Below, piece by piece: positions 6,383 through 14,062 of a DNA stretch of 20,434 bases. The notes beneath the pieces were generated by a model. That model saw nothing but the letters and a program-made list of their open reading frames with translations, was not told where the DNA came from and did not search any database. This stretch comes from JAVXAG01 sp040307645 (GTDB lineage: Bacteria > Bacillota > Clostridia > Peptostreptococcales > Anaerovoracaceae): positions 1-20,434 of the forward strand of contig JAWRJF010000022.1 in the NCBI GenBank assembly GCA_040307645.1. The letters run 5' to 3'. The position numbers were made by a program, and so were the translations under genes. Position 1 is the stretch's first letter; every line of letters begins with the position of its first letter.

Positions 6383-7921
6383 TTGCAAGAAACAATAGTA
6401 AAATTTGAAAATATTTCTATGCAGTTTCCAGGTGTTCTTGCTAATGATGATATTTCTCTTGAAATAAAAAAAGGAGAAGTATTTGCATTAGTCGGTGAAA
6501 ACGGTGCAGGCAAGAGTACACTAATGAATGTCCTTTATGGCATTAACGAACCCACAAGCGGGAATGTGTATATAAAAGGAAAAAAAATACAAAAATATAA
6601 TCCTAGTGAAGCAATATCCCAAGGAATTGGTATGGTACATCAGCATTTTATGTTAGTGCCTTCATTTACGGTTGCTCAGAATATAGTAATTAGTAAAGAA
6701 CCAAAAAAAATGGGATTATTTTATGACTTGAAAGCAGCTGAAAAAGCTACTATTGATTTAGTAAAAGAGTATGGTCTCGTAGTAGATCCAAAGGCTATTG
6801 TTCAAGAAATCAGTGTTGGTCTACAACAGCGTGTTGAAATTTTAAAAACCCTGTTTAGAGGGGCAGATATATTGATATTAGATGAGCCAACAGCAGTTTT
6901 GACTCCACAGGAAACCGAAGAACTTTTTGCTGTCATTAGGAAAATAGTAGAAGAAATGGGAATGACAGTAATAATAATCACTCACAAGCTTTATGAGGTT
7001 ATGGCAATTTCAGATAGAGTTGGCGTTATGAGGCAAGGAAAGCTTGTTGGAGTTGAAAAGACTAAAGACGTAAACGAACGCATCTTGGCTTCTATGATGG
7101 TAGGGCGTGATGTTTTATTTGATAAAATTGAGAAAACAGGAGTGCCGGGAGAGGTTAAAATTGAGACAAAAGATATTTTTGTGGCAGACAATAGAGGATT
7201 GATGGCGGTCAATGGTGTATCTTTGTCGATAAAGGCAGGAGAAATCCTTGGTATTGCCGCTATTGAGGGAAACGGACAGAGTGAGTTGATAGAAGCAATT
7301 ACAGGATTAAGGAGAATTGAAAGGGGACAGGTGCTAGTTGAAGGTACAGAAATAAATGGTATGTCACCAAGAGAAGTCAGAAATCTTGGCCTTGCACATA
7401 TTCCTGAGGATAGACTGTCAACAGGGGTTTCAAAGGAATCCACCATAACTGAGAATCTAATAATTGGTAAAGAAAGAAGGCCTGAGTTTTCTAAAAAGGG
7501 TATTCATATGAAAACCTCTTCTGTAGTAAGGTATGCCAAAGAACTTTTTGAAAAATTCGACATGAGAGGAGCCGGTATCGATACTAAAGTAGGCTCATTG
7601 TCAGGTGGAAATATGCAAAAAGTTGTGATTGCAAGAGAATTTTCTTTTGATACACCGGTTCTTGTTATTGCACAGCCAACAAGAGGTGTAGATATTGGTG
7701 CCATTGAGTTTATACATCAGTGTATAATTGACAAGAGAAATGAAGGCTGCGCAATTATTTTAGTAAGTGCTGATTTAGACGAAGTATTTAGGCTAAGTGA
7801 TAGGATTATCACTTTATATGAAGGAAAAATTACAGGGGAGTTTAAGTCAGGTGAAATTGATAAGATGGGTATCAGTTACTACATGACAGGTAACAGAAGT
7901 ACAGAGGAGGTGAAAGCTTAG
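6383..7921 (+). CDS. Nucleoside ABC importer, fused two-domain ATPase
   Basis: This 512-residue cytoplasmic protein holds two nucleotide-binding domains and drives the importer. Domain 1 has Walker A GENGAGKS (38-45), Q-loop Gln87, a degenerate signature SVGLQQR (144-150), Walker B ILILDEP (163-169) and H-loop His201. Domain 2 has a degenerate Walker A (EGNGQSEL, 295-302), a good signature LSGGN (406-410) and Walker B VLVIAQP (426-432), where Asp-Glu is replaced by Ala-Gln; its switch His is also missing (SADLDEV). One working and one degenerate site is normal for the sugar/nucleoside Rbs/Nup type. Translation most likely begins at TTG 6383, since GAGGT (6371-6375) is well placed and the alternative ATG at 6419 would cut off the first strand. 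It ends one base before the permease gene. Confidence 0.92.
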   Translation: MQETIVKFENISMQFPGVLANDDISLEIKKGEVFALVGENGAGKSTLMNVLYGINEPTSGNVYIKGKKIQKYNPSEAISQGIGMVHQHFMLVPSFTVAQNIVISKEPKKMGLFYDLKAAEKATIDLVKEYGLVVDPKAIVQEISVGLQQRVEILKTLFRGADILILDEPTAVLTPQETEELFAVIRKIVEEMGMTVIIITHKLYEVMAISDRVGVMRQGKLVGVEKTKDVNERILASMMVGRDVLFDKIEKTGVPGEVKIETKDIFVADNRGLMAVNGVSLSIKAGEILGIAAIEGNGQSELIEAITGLRRIERGQVLVEGTEINGMSPREVRNLGLAHIPEDRLSTGVSKESTITENLIIGKERRPEFSKKGIHMKTSSVVRYAKELFEKFDMRGAGIDTKVGSLSGGNMQKVVIAREFSFDTPVLVIAQPTRGVDIGAIEFIHQCIIDKRNEGCAIILVSADLDEVFRLSDRIITLYEGKITGEFKSGEIDKMGISYYMTGNRSTEEVKA

Positions 7922-7922
7922 T

Positions 7923-9041
7923 ATGGAGAAGCTTAAAAGACTAATCAATAAAATAGATAAAGTTTATCTGCTTTCACTGATAATTAGTATTTTCGTTGCC
8001 CTGGTAATAGGAGGAGTTCTAATCGCAGCCACTGGGAATAACCCGTTTGTTGGATATGGGGCAATGCTCAATGGTGTATTTGGAAGCAGCAGGGTTTTAG
8101 GTAACACTATAGCAAAAGCTCTTACCTTATGCTTAACAGGTCTTGCTATGTCAGTAGCAGCAAGGGCAGGAATGTTTAACGTTGGTGGTGAAGGACAACT
8201 TTTCTTAGGAGGCCTTGGTGCGACACTTGCTGGAATAGCCTGCCATGGATTATCACCATGGATTGCCATACCATGTGCATTGATAGCGGCAATGGCAGTA
8301 GGTGGTGCAGCAGCATGGTTTCCTGCATGGCTAAAGGTTAAGCTGAAGGTCAGCGAAGTAATCACTACCATTATGTTTAACTCTGCGACTATATTTTTCT
8401 GCACTTACTTAGTAAACGGTCCTCTAAAAACTACTGATAAGGGTGTACTTGCAGGGACAGATTCTATCGATGTAGCTCACAGATTTGCCACAATTATACC
8501 TAGATCTAATTTGACAACTGCGTTATTTTATTCTGTGGTAATAGCATTCTTTGTATGGTATTTGATGAGTAAAACCAGCGTAGGTTTAGAGATGAAAGTC
8601 ACAGGAGAAAACCAGAGATTTGCATTATTCTCAGGATTAAAAAAAGATAAAATAATGATTTGGTCTATGGTGGCGTCAGGTGCAATATGTGGCCTTGTTG
8701 GTATGTTTGAAGTTTATGGCATTCAGTGGAGGTTCACAGAAACAATAAGTAATGAATTTTATTTTGATGGAATGCTAGTTGCTATGATAATGAATTATAA
8801 TCCAATAGGAATAATAATAATGAGTTTCTTCTTTGGAGCACTAAAAATAGGTGCAGCAGCAATGGAATTAAGCACAGGTATCTCTGGAGAAATATCAGAT
8901 ATCGTTTTTGCAATTATAATTTTCTTAATGGCGGCTCAGTCTGGAATAACTAAACAAATTCAGCTAAAGCTTGCAAAAAGAAAGGCTAAAAAGACTACAG
9001 GAAAGGAGAAAAACCATGGATCAGCTTACACAAATATTTAG
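7923..9041 (+). CDS. Nucleoside ABC importer permease 1 (BmpC/NupP type)
   Basis: This 372-residue inner-membrane permease belongs to the branched-chain amino acid/ribose permease superfamily. The conserved AGMFNVGGEGQ (82-92) and KVSEVITTIMFN (around 141-152) identify the nucleoside subgroup. About ten hydrophobic segments are visible, from residue 15 to about 345. The C-terminal 25 residues are strongly basic and cytoplasmic. It begins one base after the ATPase stop with GAGGAGGTG just upstream, and its end overlaps the second permease by 26 bases, implying coupled translation and a heterodimeric membrane part. Confidence 0.9.
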   Translation: MEKLKRLINKIDKVYLLSLIISIFVALVIGGVLIAATGNNPFVGYGAMLNGVFGSSRVLGNTIAKALTLCLTGLAMSVAARAGMFNVGGEGQLFLGGLGATLAGIACHGLSPWIAIPCALIAAMAVGGAAAWFPAWLKVKLKVSEVITTIMFNSATIFFCTYLVNGPLKTTDKGVLAGTDSIDVAHRFATIIPRSNLTTALFYSVVIAFFVWYLMSKTSVGLEMKVTGENQRFALFSGLKKDKIMIWSMVASGAICGLVGMFEVYGIQWRFTETISNEFYFDGMLVAMIMNYNPIGIIIMSFFFGALKIGAAAMELSTGISGEISDIVFAIIIFLMAAQSGITKQIQLKLAKRKAKKTTGKEKNHGSAYTNI

Positions 9042-9957
9042 TATAGGTCTTTTACAAAATACTTTACGTACAGCGACTCCGGTAATCCTAGCTGCTATGG
9101 GCGGACTTCTTACAGAACATGCTGGTATAATGAATATTGGTATGGATGGAATGATAGTAATGGGAGCCTTTGCAGCTGTAGCTGTTAGTTTTGCATGTAC
9201 TAGTGCGGGACTTGGAGTTTTAGCTGCGGTATTAGTAGGAATACTAGTTGGCTTATTGTTTGGTCTGTTTGTAATAAAGTTTAAAAGTGATGAATTTATA
9301 ATAGGTATGGCACTTAATACCTTTGCGGCTGCGCTTACAGTATTTTTGCTTCGTTCTATTTTTGGGGTAAAAGGTACTTTTGCAGACAAGGGAATTGTAT
9401 CACTACCAACTGTTCATATGGATTTTTTAGATAACATTCCTATTCTAGGACCATTATTAAATGATAACTCAATTTTTGTATATATTACATGGATACTTGT
9501 ATTCTTAACATGGCTATTCCTTTATAGAACTCCATGTGGTTTTTGGGTTAGAGCAGCAGGTGAACATCCTGAAACCTTGGAGACAGCAGGTATAAATCCT
9601 AATAAAATGAAGTTTTTAGCAAGTATACTCTGTGGAGTTTTCTGTGGCTTTGCTGGTGCTCATTTATCATTAGGTTATCTTACAATGTTCTCAGAGGGGA
9701 TGAGTGCTAATCGTGGATTTATTGCTTTTGCATGTGTTATTTTTGGTATGGCAAATCCACCAAAGGTATTCTTAGCTGCTCTTTTATTTGGTTTTTTAAA
9801 CGCTTTTGGCTTAAGATTACAATCAGTAGGTGTTCCAGCAGATTTAACAGCTATGACACCTTACATTGTTACTGTTATAATGCTTATTTATGTTGTAACT
9901 GCAGGTGAAAAGAAAAGAAGAAGAAAAGCCCAAAGAGTAATAAAGGAACAAAGATAA
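9016..9957 (+). CDS. Nucleoside ABC importer permease 2 (NupQ type)
   Basis: This 313-residue membrane protein forms the second half of the translocation pore. The motif AGIMNIGMDGMIVMGAF (36-52) is the counterpart of the motif in permease 1, and about nine hydrophobic helices follow, ending in a short Lys/Arg-rich tail (about 298-313). The start at ATG 9016 is chosen because AAAGGAG (9002-9008) is correctly spaced. A longer open frame from 8971 is only the overlap with permease 1. It is the last gene of the importer operon. Confidence 0.9.
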   Translation: MDQLTQIFSIGLLQNTLRTATPVILAAMGGLLTEHAGIMNIGMDGMIVMGAFAAVAVSFACTSAGLGVLAAVLVGILVGLLFGLFVIKFKSDEFIIGMALNTFAAALTVFLLRSIFGVKGTFADKGIVSLPTVHMDFLDNIPILGPLLNDNSIFVYITWILVFLTWLFLYRTPCGFWVRAAGEHPETLETAGINPNKMKFLASILCGVFCGFAGAHLSLGYLTMFSEGMSANRGFIAFACVIFGMANPPKVFLAALLFGFLNAFGLRLQSVGVPADLTAMTPYIVTVIMLIYVVTAGEKKRRRKAQRVIKEQR

Positions 9958-9963
9958 ACTTAC

Positions 9964-10004
9964 AATACCAAACTCTGTGTATTTTCTGTGAAAACGGTAT
10001 TTTG
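9964..10004 (+). terminator. Weak candidate terminator of the importer operon
   Basis: AATACC (9964-9969) can pair with GGTATT (9996-10001) before TTTG. The stem is only 6 bp and the loop 26 bases, so termination may be leaky. Confidence 0.3.
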
Positions 10005-10007
10005 TGT

Positions 10008-10036
10008 TTGATAATTGACATAATACATGATAGAAT
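10008..10036 (+). promoter_or_regulatory. sigma-A promoter of the lipoprotein foldase gene
   Basis: TTGATA (10008-10013) and TAGAAT (10031-10036) are separated by 17 bases. A perfect TTGACA also occurs at 10015-10020 but has only a poor -10 partner (TTAAAT, 10037-10042). Confidence 0.6.
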
Positions 10037-10084
10037 TTAAATGTTCGAAAGTGAAAACACAATAAAGATTAGAGGATGAGAGAA

Positions 10085-11167
10085 ATGAAGAAAAAAATTT
10101 TTACAGTATTTTTAGTCGGGGCATTATCAATGGCTATGGTGGGCGTTATGTCCTCATGTGGACAGACTAAAGCTTACGACTATGATCTTTCAAAATATGT
10201 TACCCTTGGAGAATATAAGGGTCTTGAGGTAAGTGACATTAAGGTAAAAGTAACTGATGAAGAAGTCCAGGATGAAATCAATTCAAGACTTGAGAAAGCT
10301 GCTAAAACCGAGAATGTAAAAGAAGGCGAAGTTAAGGACGGAGATACTATCAATATATCCTATGAAGGTAAAATTGATGGTAAAACCTTTGAAAATGGCT
10401 CTGCAGAATCATATGATATGACTATAGGAACAACACCTATGATAGATGGTTTTTCAGAAGGCTTAATCGGCGCTAAGGTTGGAGATACAGTAACGTTAAA
10501 CTTAAAATTCCCTAAAGATTATCATGATGATAAGGTTGCAGGGAAAGATGTAGTATTTACTGTTACAGTAAACGCTAAGAAGGTTACTAAAGTGCCGGAA
10601 TTCAATTTAGCTTTTGTAAAGGAAAACAGTGAAGCTAAGTCAATTTCAGAATATAAAAAACTAGTAAAAGAAGATGTTTATAAATCAAAATATAAGGATG
10701 CAGAGGTTGAACAGAAAAATGCCCTTTGGGAGAAGATCACAGCAGCATCTAAAATTATTGATTATCCAGAAGTAGAATTAAAGGCTAAGATAAAGGATAC
10801 TAAAGCAAGCTATGAAGCACTAGCTAAACAGTATAATATGGAATATGCTGATTTTATTAAGCAGTCAATGCAGATGTCAGTAGAAGACTTTGATAAATCC
10901 TTAGAGGACTATGCTAAAACAGTAGTCGGACAGGAAATGATTATGTACGCAATAGCAGATAAAGAAAACTTAGAAGTAACTGATAAGGAATATGATGAGT
11001 ATATTAAGAATTTACTAGATGAAGCTGGATTTACTGAAAAGACCTTTGAAGATGCATATGGACAAACAATTGAACAATATGGTAAAGAAAAAGGTTTTAG
11101 AACCGGATTGTTGCTAGATAAAGTTTTAGATGTTGTAGTTGAAAATGGTGTAAAAGCTAAAAACTAA
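10085..11167 (+). CDS. Trigger-factor-like FKBP peptidyl-prolyl isomerase, predicted lipoprotein
   Basis: This 360-residue protein is a predicted surface-anchored foldase. Its signal peptide (residues 1-24) ends in VMSSC, with Cys25 as the lipidation site. Residues 40-75 resemble the linker before the isomerase domain. An FKBP domain spans about 84-168, with DGDTINISYEGKIDGKTFE at its start, MIDGFSEGLIGAKVGD (119-134) and KDVVFTVTVNAKKV (154-167). Residues about 170-360 are helical, charged and match the substrate-cradling C-terminal region of trigger factor. The ribosome-binding domain of cytosolic trigger factor is absent. ATG 10085 is preferred over ATG 10076, because AGAGG (10071-10075) abuts the latter. 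It is monocistronic with its own promoter and terminator. The family parallels PrsA in role, by inference. Confidence 0.87.
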   Translation: MKKKIFTVFLVGALSMAMVGVMSSCGQTKAYDYDLSKYVTLGEYKGLEVSDIKVKVTDEEVQDEINSRLEKAAKTENVKEGEVKDGDTINISYEGKIDGKTFENGSAESYDMTIGTTPMIDGFSEGLIGAKVGDTVTLNLKFPKDYHDDKVAGKDVVFTVTVNAKKVTKVPEFNLAFVKENSEAKSISEYKKLVKEDVYKSKYKDAEVEQKNALWEKITAASKIIDYPEVELKAKIKDTKASYEALAKQYNMEYADFIKQSMQMSVEDFDKSLEDYAKTVVGQEMIMYAIADKENLEVTDKEYDEYIKNLLDEAGFTEKTFEDAYGQTIEQYGKEKGFRTGLLLDKVLDVVVENGVKAKN

Positions 11168-11187
11168 AAAAATATATTATTTAAAGT

Positions 11188-11227
11188 CAAGGACGCTTTT
11201 GGAAAAGGTGTCCTTGTTTTTTTATTT
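11188..11227 (+). terminator. Rho-independent terminator of the foldase gene
   Basis: A stem of up to 13 bp from CAAGGACGCTTTT (11188-11200), including two G-U pairs, closes with AAAGGTGTCCTTG ending at 11216. A long T run follows. Confidence 0.88.
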
Positions 11228-11299
11228 TGATACTCAATATAATCATAACTATTAAGAAACTGAATATATTTATATAAAACTTTGTACAAGGGGGATACT

Positions 11300-11542
11300 A
11301 TGTTAAGTACAGAAAAACTAAAAAATAAAGAGGTAATAAATATATTTGATGGGAAGAGTTTGGGTTTTATTTATGATATAGAGGTTAATTTAGATGATGG
11401 TACAATAGATGGGATTGTAATACCGGCAATGAGAGGATTTATGAGTTTTTTTAGCAAAAATGATAATGATTTTGTAATAAAATGGGATAAAATAAGAACT
11501 ATAGGAGATGACGTAGTTTTAGTAGAAATAGAAGGATATTAA
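11300..11542 (+). CDS. YlmC/YmxH-family protein (PRC-barrel-like, sporulation-linked)
   Basis: This 80-residue single-domain protein resembles the YlmC/YmxH family: LKNKEVINIFDGKSLGFIYD (7-26), a run of short beta strands, and DFVIKWDKIRTIGDDVVLVE (57-76). The fold is PRC-barrel-like. The biochemical role is unknown, although members are annotated as sporulation proteins in spore formers. The ATG at 11300 is chosen because AAGGGGG (11288-11294) precedes it; an in-frame TTG at 11282 lies before that site. It stands 80 bases before nrdR, which has its own promoter. Confidence 0.78.
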   Translation: MLSTEKLKNKEVINIFDGKSLGFIYDIEVNLDDGTIDGIVIPAMRGFMSFFSKNDNDFVIKWDKIRTIGDDVVLVEIEGY

Positions 11543-11549
11543 TAAAAGT

Positions 11550-11578
11550 TTGAAATAAAGCACAATATGTAGTACAAT
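11550..11578 (+). promoter_or_regulatory. sigma-A promoter of nrdR-cmk-DUF1015
   Basis: TTGAAA (11550-11555) and TACAAT (11573-11578) are separated by 17 bases, starting just after the YlmC-like gene. An AGGAGG site precedes the nrdR ATG. Confidence 0.75.
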
Positions 11579-11622
11579 AGCAATATGATTTATTTCAGTA
11601 ATAGATTTAGGAGGAATATCAT

Positions 11623-12078
11623 ATGAGATGCCCATATTGTGAAAATCCAGATACAAAGGTTATCGATTCCAGGCCTACAGAGGAAGGACATGCTATTAGA
11701 AGAAGAAGAGGCTGTGATAGGTGTAACAAGAGATTTACTACTTACGAAAAGGTAGAAGAATCTATTTTAATGGTTGTAAAAAAAGACGGTAGAAGAGAAG
11801 TTTTTGATAGAAATAAGATTGTCAATGGAATCATAAAAGCTTGTGAAAAAAGGCCGGTGTCTATGGCAGAAATCGATAAAATGGTTGCTGAAATTGAACG
11901 AGGTTTAAACAATCTCATGGAAAAAGAAGTGGAAAGTACTTTTATTGGTGAACTGATTATGGAACAGTTAAAAAAAGTTGACCAGGTTGCATATGTTAGG
12001 TTTGCTTCAGTATATAGACAATTTACTGACGTTAATACATTTGTAAAAGAAATAGAAAAACTTATCGGAAATAATTAA
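11623..12078 (+). CDS. nrdR: Transcriptional repressor NrdR
   Basis: NrdR represses ribonucleotide reductase genes in response to bound ATP/dATP. The 151 residues match the family length. The N terminus is a zinc ribbon: CPYC (3-6) and CDRC (31-34), with the intervening DSRPTEEGHAIRRRRG characteristic of NrdR. The ATP-cone domain spans about 49-139, starting at VVKKDGRREVFDRNKI (51-66). No reductase gene or NrdR box pair is visible in the window, so its targets lie elsewhere. The cmk gene follows after 17 bases, linking nucleotide-pool control with CMP phosphorylation in one transcript. Confidence 0.96.
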   Translation: MRCPYCENPDTKVIDSRPTEEGHAIRRRRGCDRCNKRFTTYEKVEESILMVVKKDGRREVFDRNKIVNGIIKACEKRPVSMAEIDKMVAEIERGLNNLMEKEVESTFIGELIMEQLKKVDQVAYVRFASVYRQFTDVNTFVKEIEKLIGNN

Positions 12079-12095
12079 AAAGACTGGAGAAAAAT

Positions 12096-12758
12096 ATGGC
12101 TTATTATAAGGTAGCAATTGATGGACCCAGCGGTGCAGGGAAAAGCACCATAGCTAAAGAACTTGCTGTTAAACTGGGAATTGATTATATAGATACAGGA
12201 GCAATGTACAGAGCGATAGGGTATAAGATGTTAAAAGAAAATATAGATGGAACTAATAATGCTCAATTAAGTCAGCTCCTTAGTGAAACAGAAATTGATT
12301 TTAAAGGTGGAAGCATATATCTTGATGGAGATATTATTGATAGCTATATAAGAACGCCGGAAATCTCAAAAATGGCATCGAATTGCTCTGCAATTGGAAT
12401 CGTTAGAGAAAAGCTCGTTGATTTACAGAGAAAGATGGGTAACAGTAAAAGCGTAATAATGGATGGTAGAGACATAGGTACAAATGTATTTCCTGATGCT
12501 GACTACAAATTTTTTATTACGGCATCTTCAGAGGAGAGAGCAAGAAGACGATATAATGAAATGATTGAAAAAGGGCAATCTGTCAGCTATGAGAGAATAC
12601 TTGAAGATATAAAGAATAGAGACCACAATGATTCTACCAGAGAGTTAAATCCTTTAAAAAAAGCTGCTGATGCAGTTGAGATAGATACAACGGAAATGTC
12701 TATTAATGAAGTGGTAAATTATATATATAGGGAGATAAAAAAGAATGGCAATAGTTAG
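12096..12758 (+). CDS. cmk: (d)CMP kinase
   Basis: This cytosolic enzyme phosphorylates CMP and dCMP with ATP. The 220 residues fit the family. The P-loop GPSGAGKS lies at 10-17, DTGAMYRA (33-40) contributes to the CMP site, MDGRDIGTNVFPDAD (122-136) is the classic cytidylate kinase signature, and RDHNDSTRELNPLKKA (175-190) is the lid and Arg-rich segment. It begins 17 bases after nrdR with a GGAG site and overlaps the DUF1015 gene by 14 bases. In many Clostridia cmk neighbours ispH or rpsA; the DUF1015 partner here is different. Confidence 0.95.
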   Translation: MAYYKVAIDGPSGAGKSTIAKELAVKLGIDYIDTGAMYRAIGYKMLKENIDGTNNAQLSQLLSETEIDFKGGSIYLDGDIIDSYIRTPEISKMASNCSAIGIVREKLVDLQRKMGNSKSVIMDGRDIGTNVFPDADYKFFITASSEERARRRYNEMIEKGQSVSYERILEDIKNRDHNDSTRELNPLKKAADAVEIDTTEMSINEVVNYIYREIKKNGNS

Positions 12759-13983
12759 ACCTTTTAAAGCGATAAGACCAGAAAAAGAATATGCGGGTAG
12801 AGTTGTATCTTTGCCTTATGATGTAATGAATAGAGAAGAAGCAAAAGAAATGGCTAAGGATAATCCTTATAGTTTTTTGCACATATGCCGTGCAGAAATT
12901 GATCTTGATGTTGAAGACCCCTATTGCGATAAGGTTTATGTTAAGGCAAAAGAAAACATAGAAACTTTCCTAGAAAAGGGAGTTTTTATTGAAGATGAAA
13001 AAAAGACTTTTTATATTTATAGACAGACCATGGGTGGAAGAACACAGACGGGAATAGTAGGGTGTGTAAGTGTAGATGATTATGAAAACAACATAATAAA
13101 AAAACATGAGCATACTAGAGTCGAAAAAGAATTAGATAGAATTAAACACTTTGACAATTGTAATATAAATACAGAACCTGTTTTTTTAACATACAAAGAT
13201 AATTTGAAGATAAGAACCCTAATTGAAGGGTATATTGGACAAAATGATGCAGAGTATGATTTTACAGATAAATATGGCGTAGGACATACATTATGGGCAA
13301 TTGATGACGAAAGTGTTGTAGGCACTTTATCTAATGTTTTCAAAGAAATACCGGCTCTTTATATTGCTGATGGACACCATAGAAGTGCTTCAGCTTGTAA
13401 GGTTGGAAAGAAAAGAAGGGAAGAAAATCCTAACTATACAGGGGAAGAAGAATTCAATTATTTTATGGCAGTTATTTTCCCTGATAAGGATTTAAAAGTA
13501 TTTGATTATAACAGGGTTATTGAAGATTTAAATGGAAAGATGCCTGAAGAGCTAATAGCAGAGATTAAAGAGGCTGGTTTTTATGTCGAGAAAAAAGGTG
13601 TAAGTCAATACAAACCTGAGAAAAAGCACGAGTTTTCTATGTATCTTGAAGGTAATTGGTATTCATTAACAGCCAAAGAAACTATTATACCTAGTGATAT
13701 AATCGATTCTTTAGACGTATCTATATTACAAGATCGGATATTAAAACCAATTCTAGGGATCAATGATCCTAGAACTGATAATAGAATTGATTTTGTTGGA
13801 GGAATAAGAGGTTTAGAGGAGCTGGAAAAAAGAGTTTCAACTGATATGAAAATAGCTTTTGCTGTATATCCTGTAGAGGTTTCAGATTTAATGATGGTTT
13901 CCGATGCTGGGAGAGTTATGCCACCAAAATCCACGTGGTTTGAGCCAAAGCTGGGAAGCGGGCTTTTTATGCATAGATTATAA
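12745..13983 (+). CDS. DUF1015 family protein
   Basis: This 412-residue soluble protein belongs to the conserved DUF1015 family. Landmarks are the N-terminal MAIVRPFKAIRP and SLPYDVMN (22-29), a KHEHTRVEKEL segment (120-130), ADGHHRSASA (208-217), ILGINDPRTDNRIDFVGG (336-353) and a conserved C terminus MPPKSTWFEPKLGSG (392-406). GHHR inside an ADGHHRxxA motif recalls the ParB/sulfiredoxin/SerK-like nucleotide-binding fold, so a kinase activity on a small molecule such as serine is possible, but this is inference. The start overlaps cmk by 14 bases with GGGAG at 12730-12734, implying translational coupling. A terminator follows. Confidence 0.85.
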   Translation: MAIVRPFKAIRPEKEYAGRVVSLPYDVMNREEAKEMAKDNPYSFLHICRAEIDLDVEDPYCDKVYVKAKENIETFLEKGVFIEDEKKTFYIYRQTMGGRTQTGIVGCVSVDDYENNIIKKHEHTRVEKELDRIKHFDNCNINTEPVFLTYKDNLKIRTLIEGYIGQNDAEYDFTDKYGVGHTLWAIDDESVVGTLSNVFKEIPALYIADGHHRSASACKVGKKRREENPNYTGEEEFNYFMAVIFPDKDLKVFDYNRVIEDLNGKMPEELIAEIKEAGFYVEKKGVSQYKPEKKHEFSMYLEGNWYSLTAKETIIPSDIIDSLDVSILQDRILKPILGINDPRTDNRIDFVGGIRGLEELEKRVSTDMKIAFAVYPVEVSDLMMVSDAGRVMPPKSTWFEPKLGSGLFMHRL

Positions 13984-14013
13984 AATACTTGGGTTTATTA
14001 CTTGAATAAATAA

Positions 14014-14050
14014 AACTCTAAAGGAAAAAATACCTTTAGAGTTTTTTATT
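14014..14050 (+). terminator. Rho-independent terminator of the nrdR-cmk-DUF1015 operon
   Basis: A perfect 11-bp stem AACTCTAAAGG (14014-14024) pairs with CCTTTAGAGTT (14033-14043), 8-base loop, then TTTTATT. It ends right against the ribosome binding site of the next gene (AGGGAGG, 14052-14058). Confidence 0.88.
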
Positions 14051-14062
14051 TAGGGAGGAAAC

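Noticed and set aside
6991..7446. 151-codon open frame on the minus strand inside the ATPase gene
   Set aside because: It lies fully opposite a well-conserved gene with intact motifs, has no ribosome site and resembles no family.
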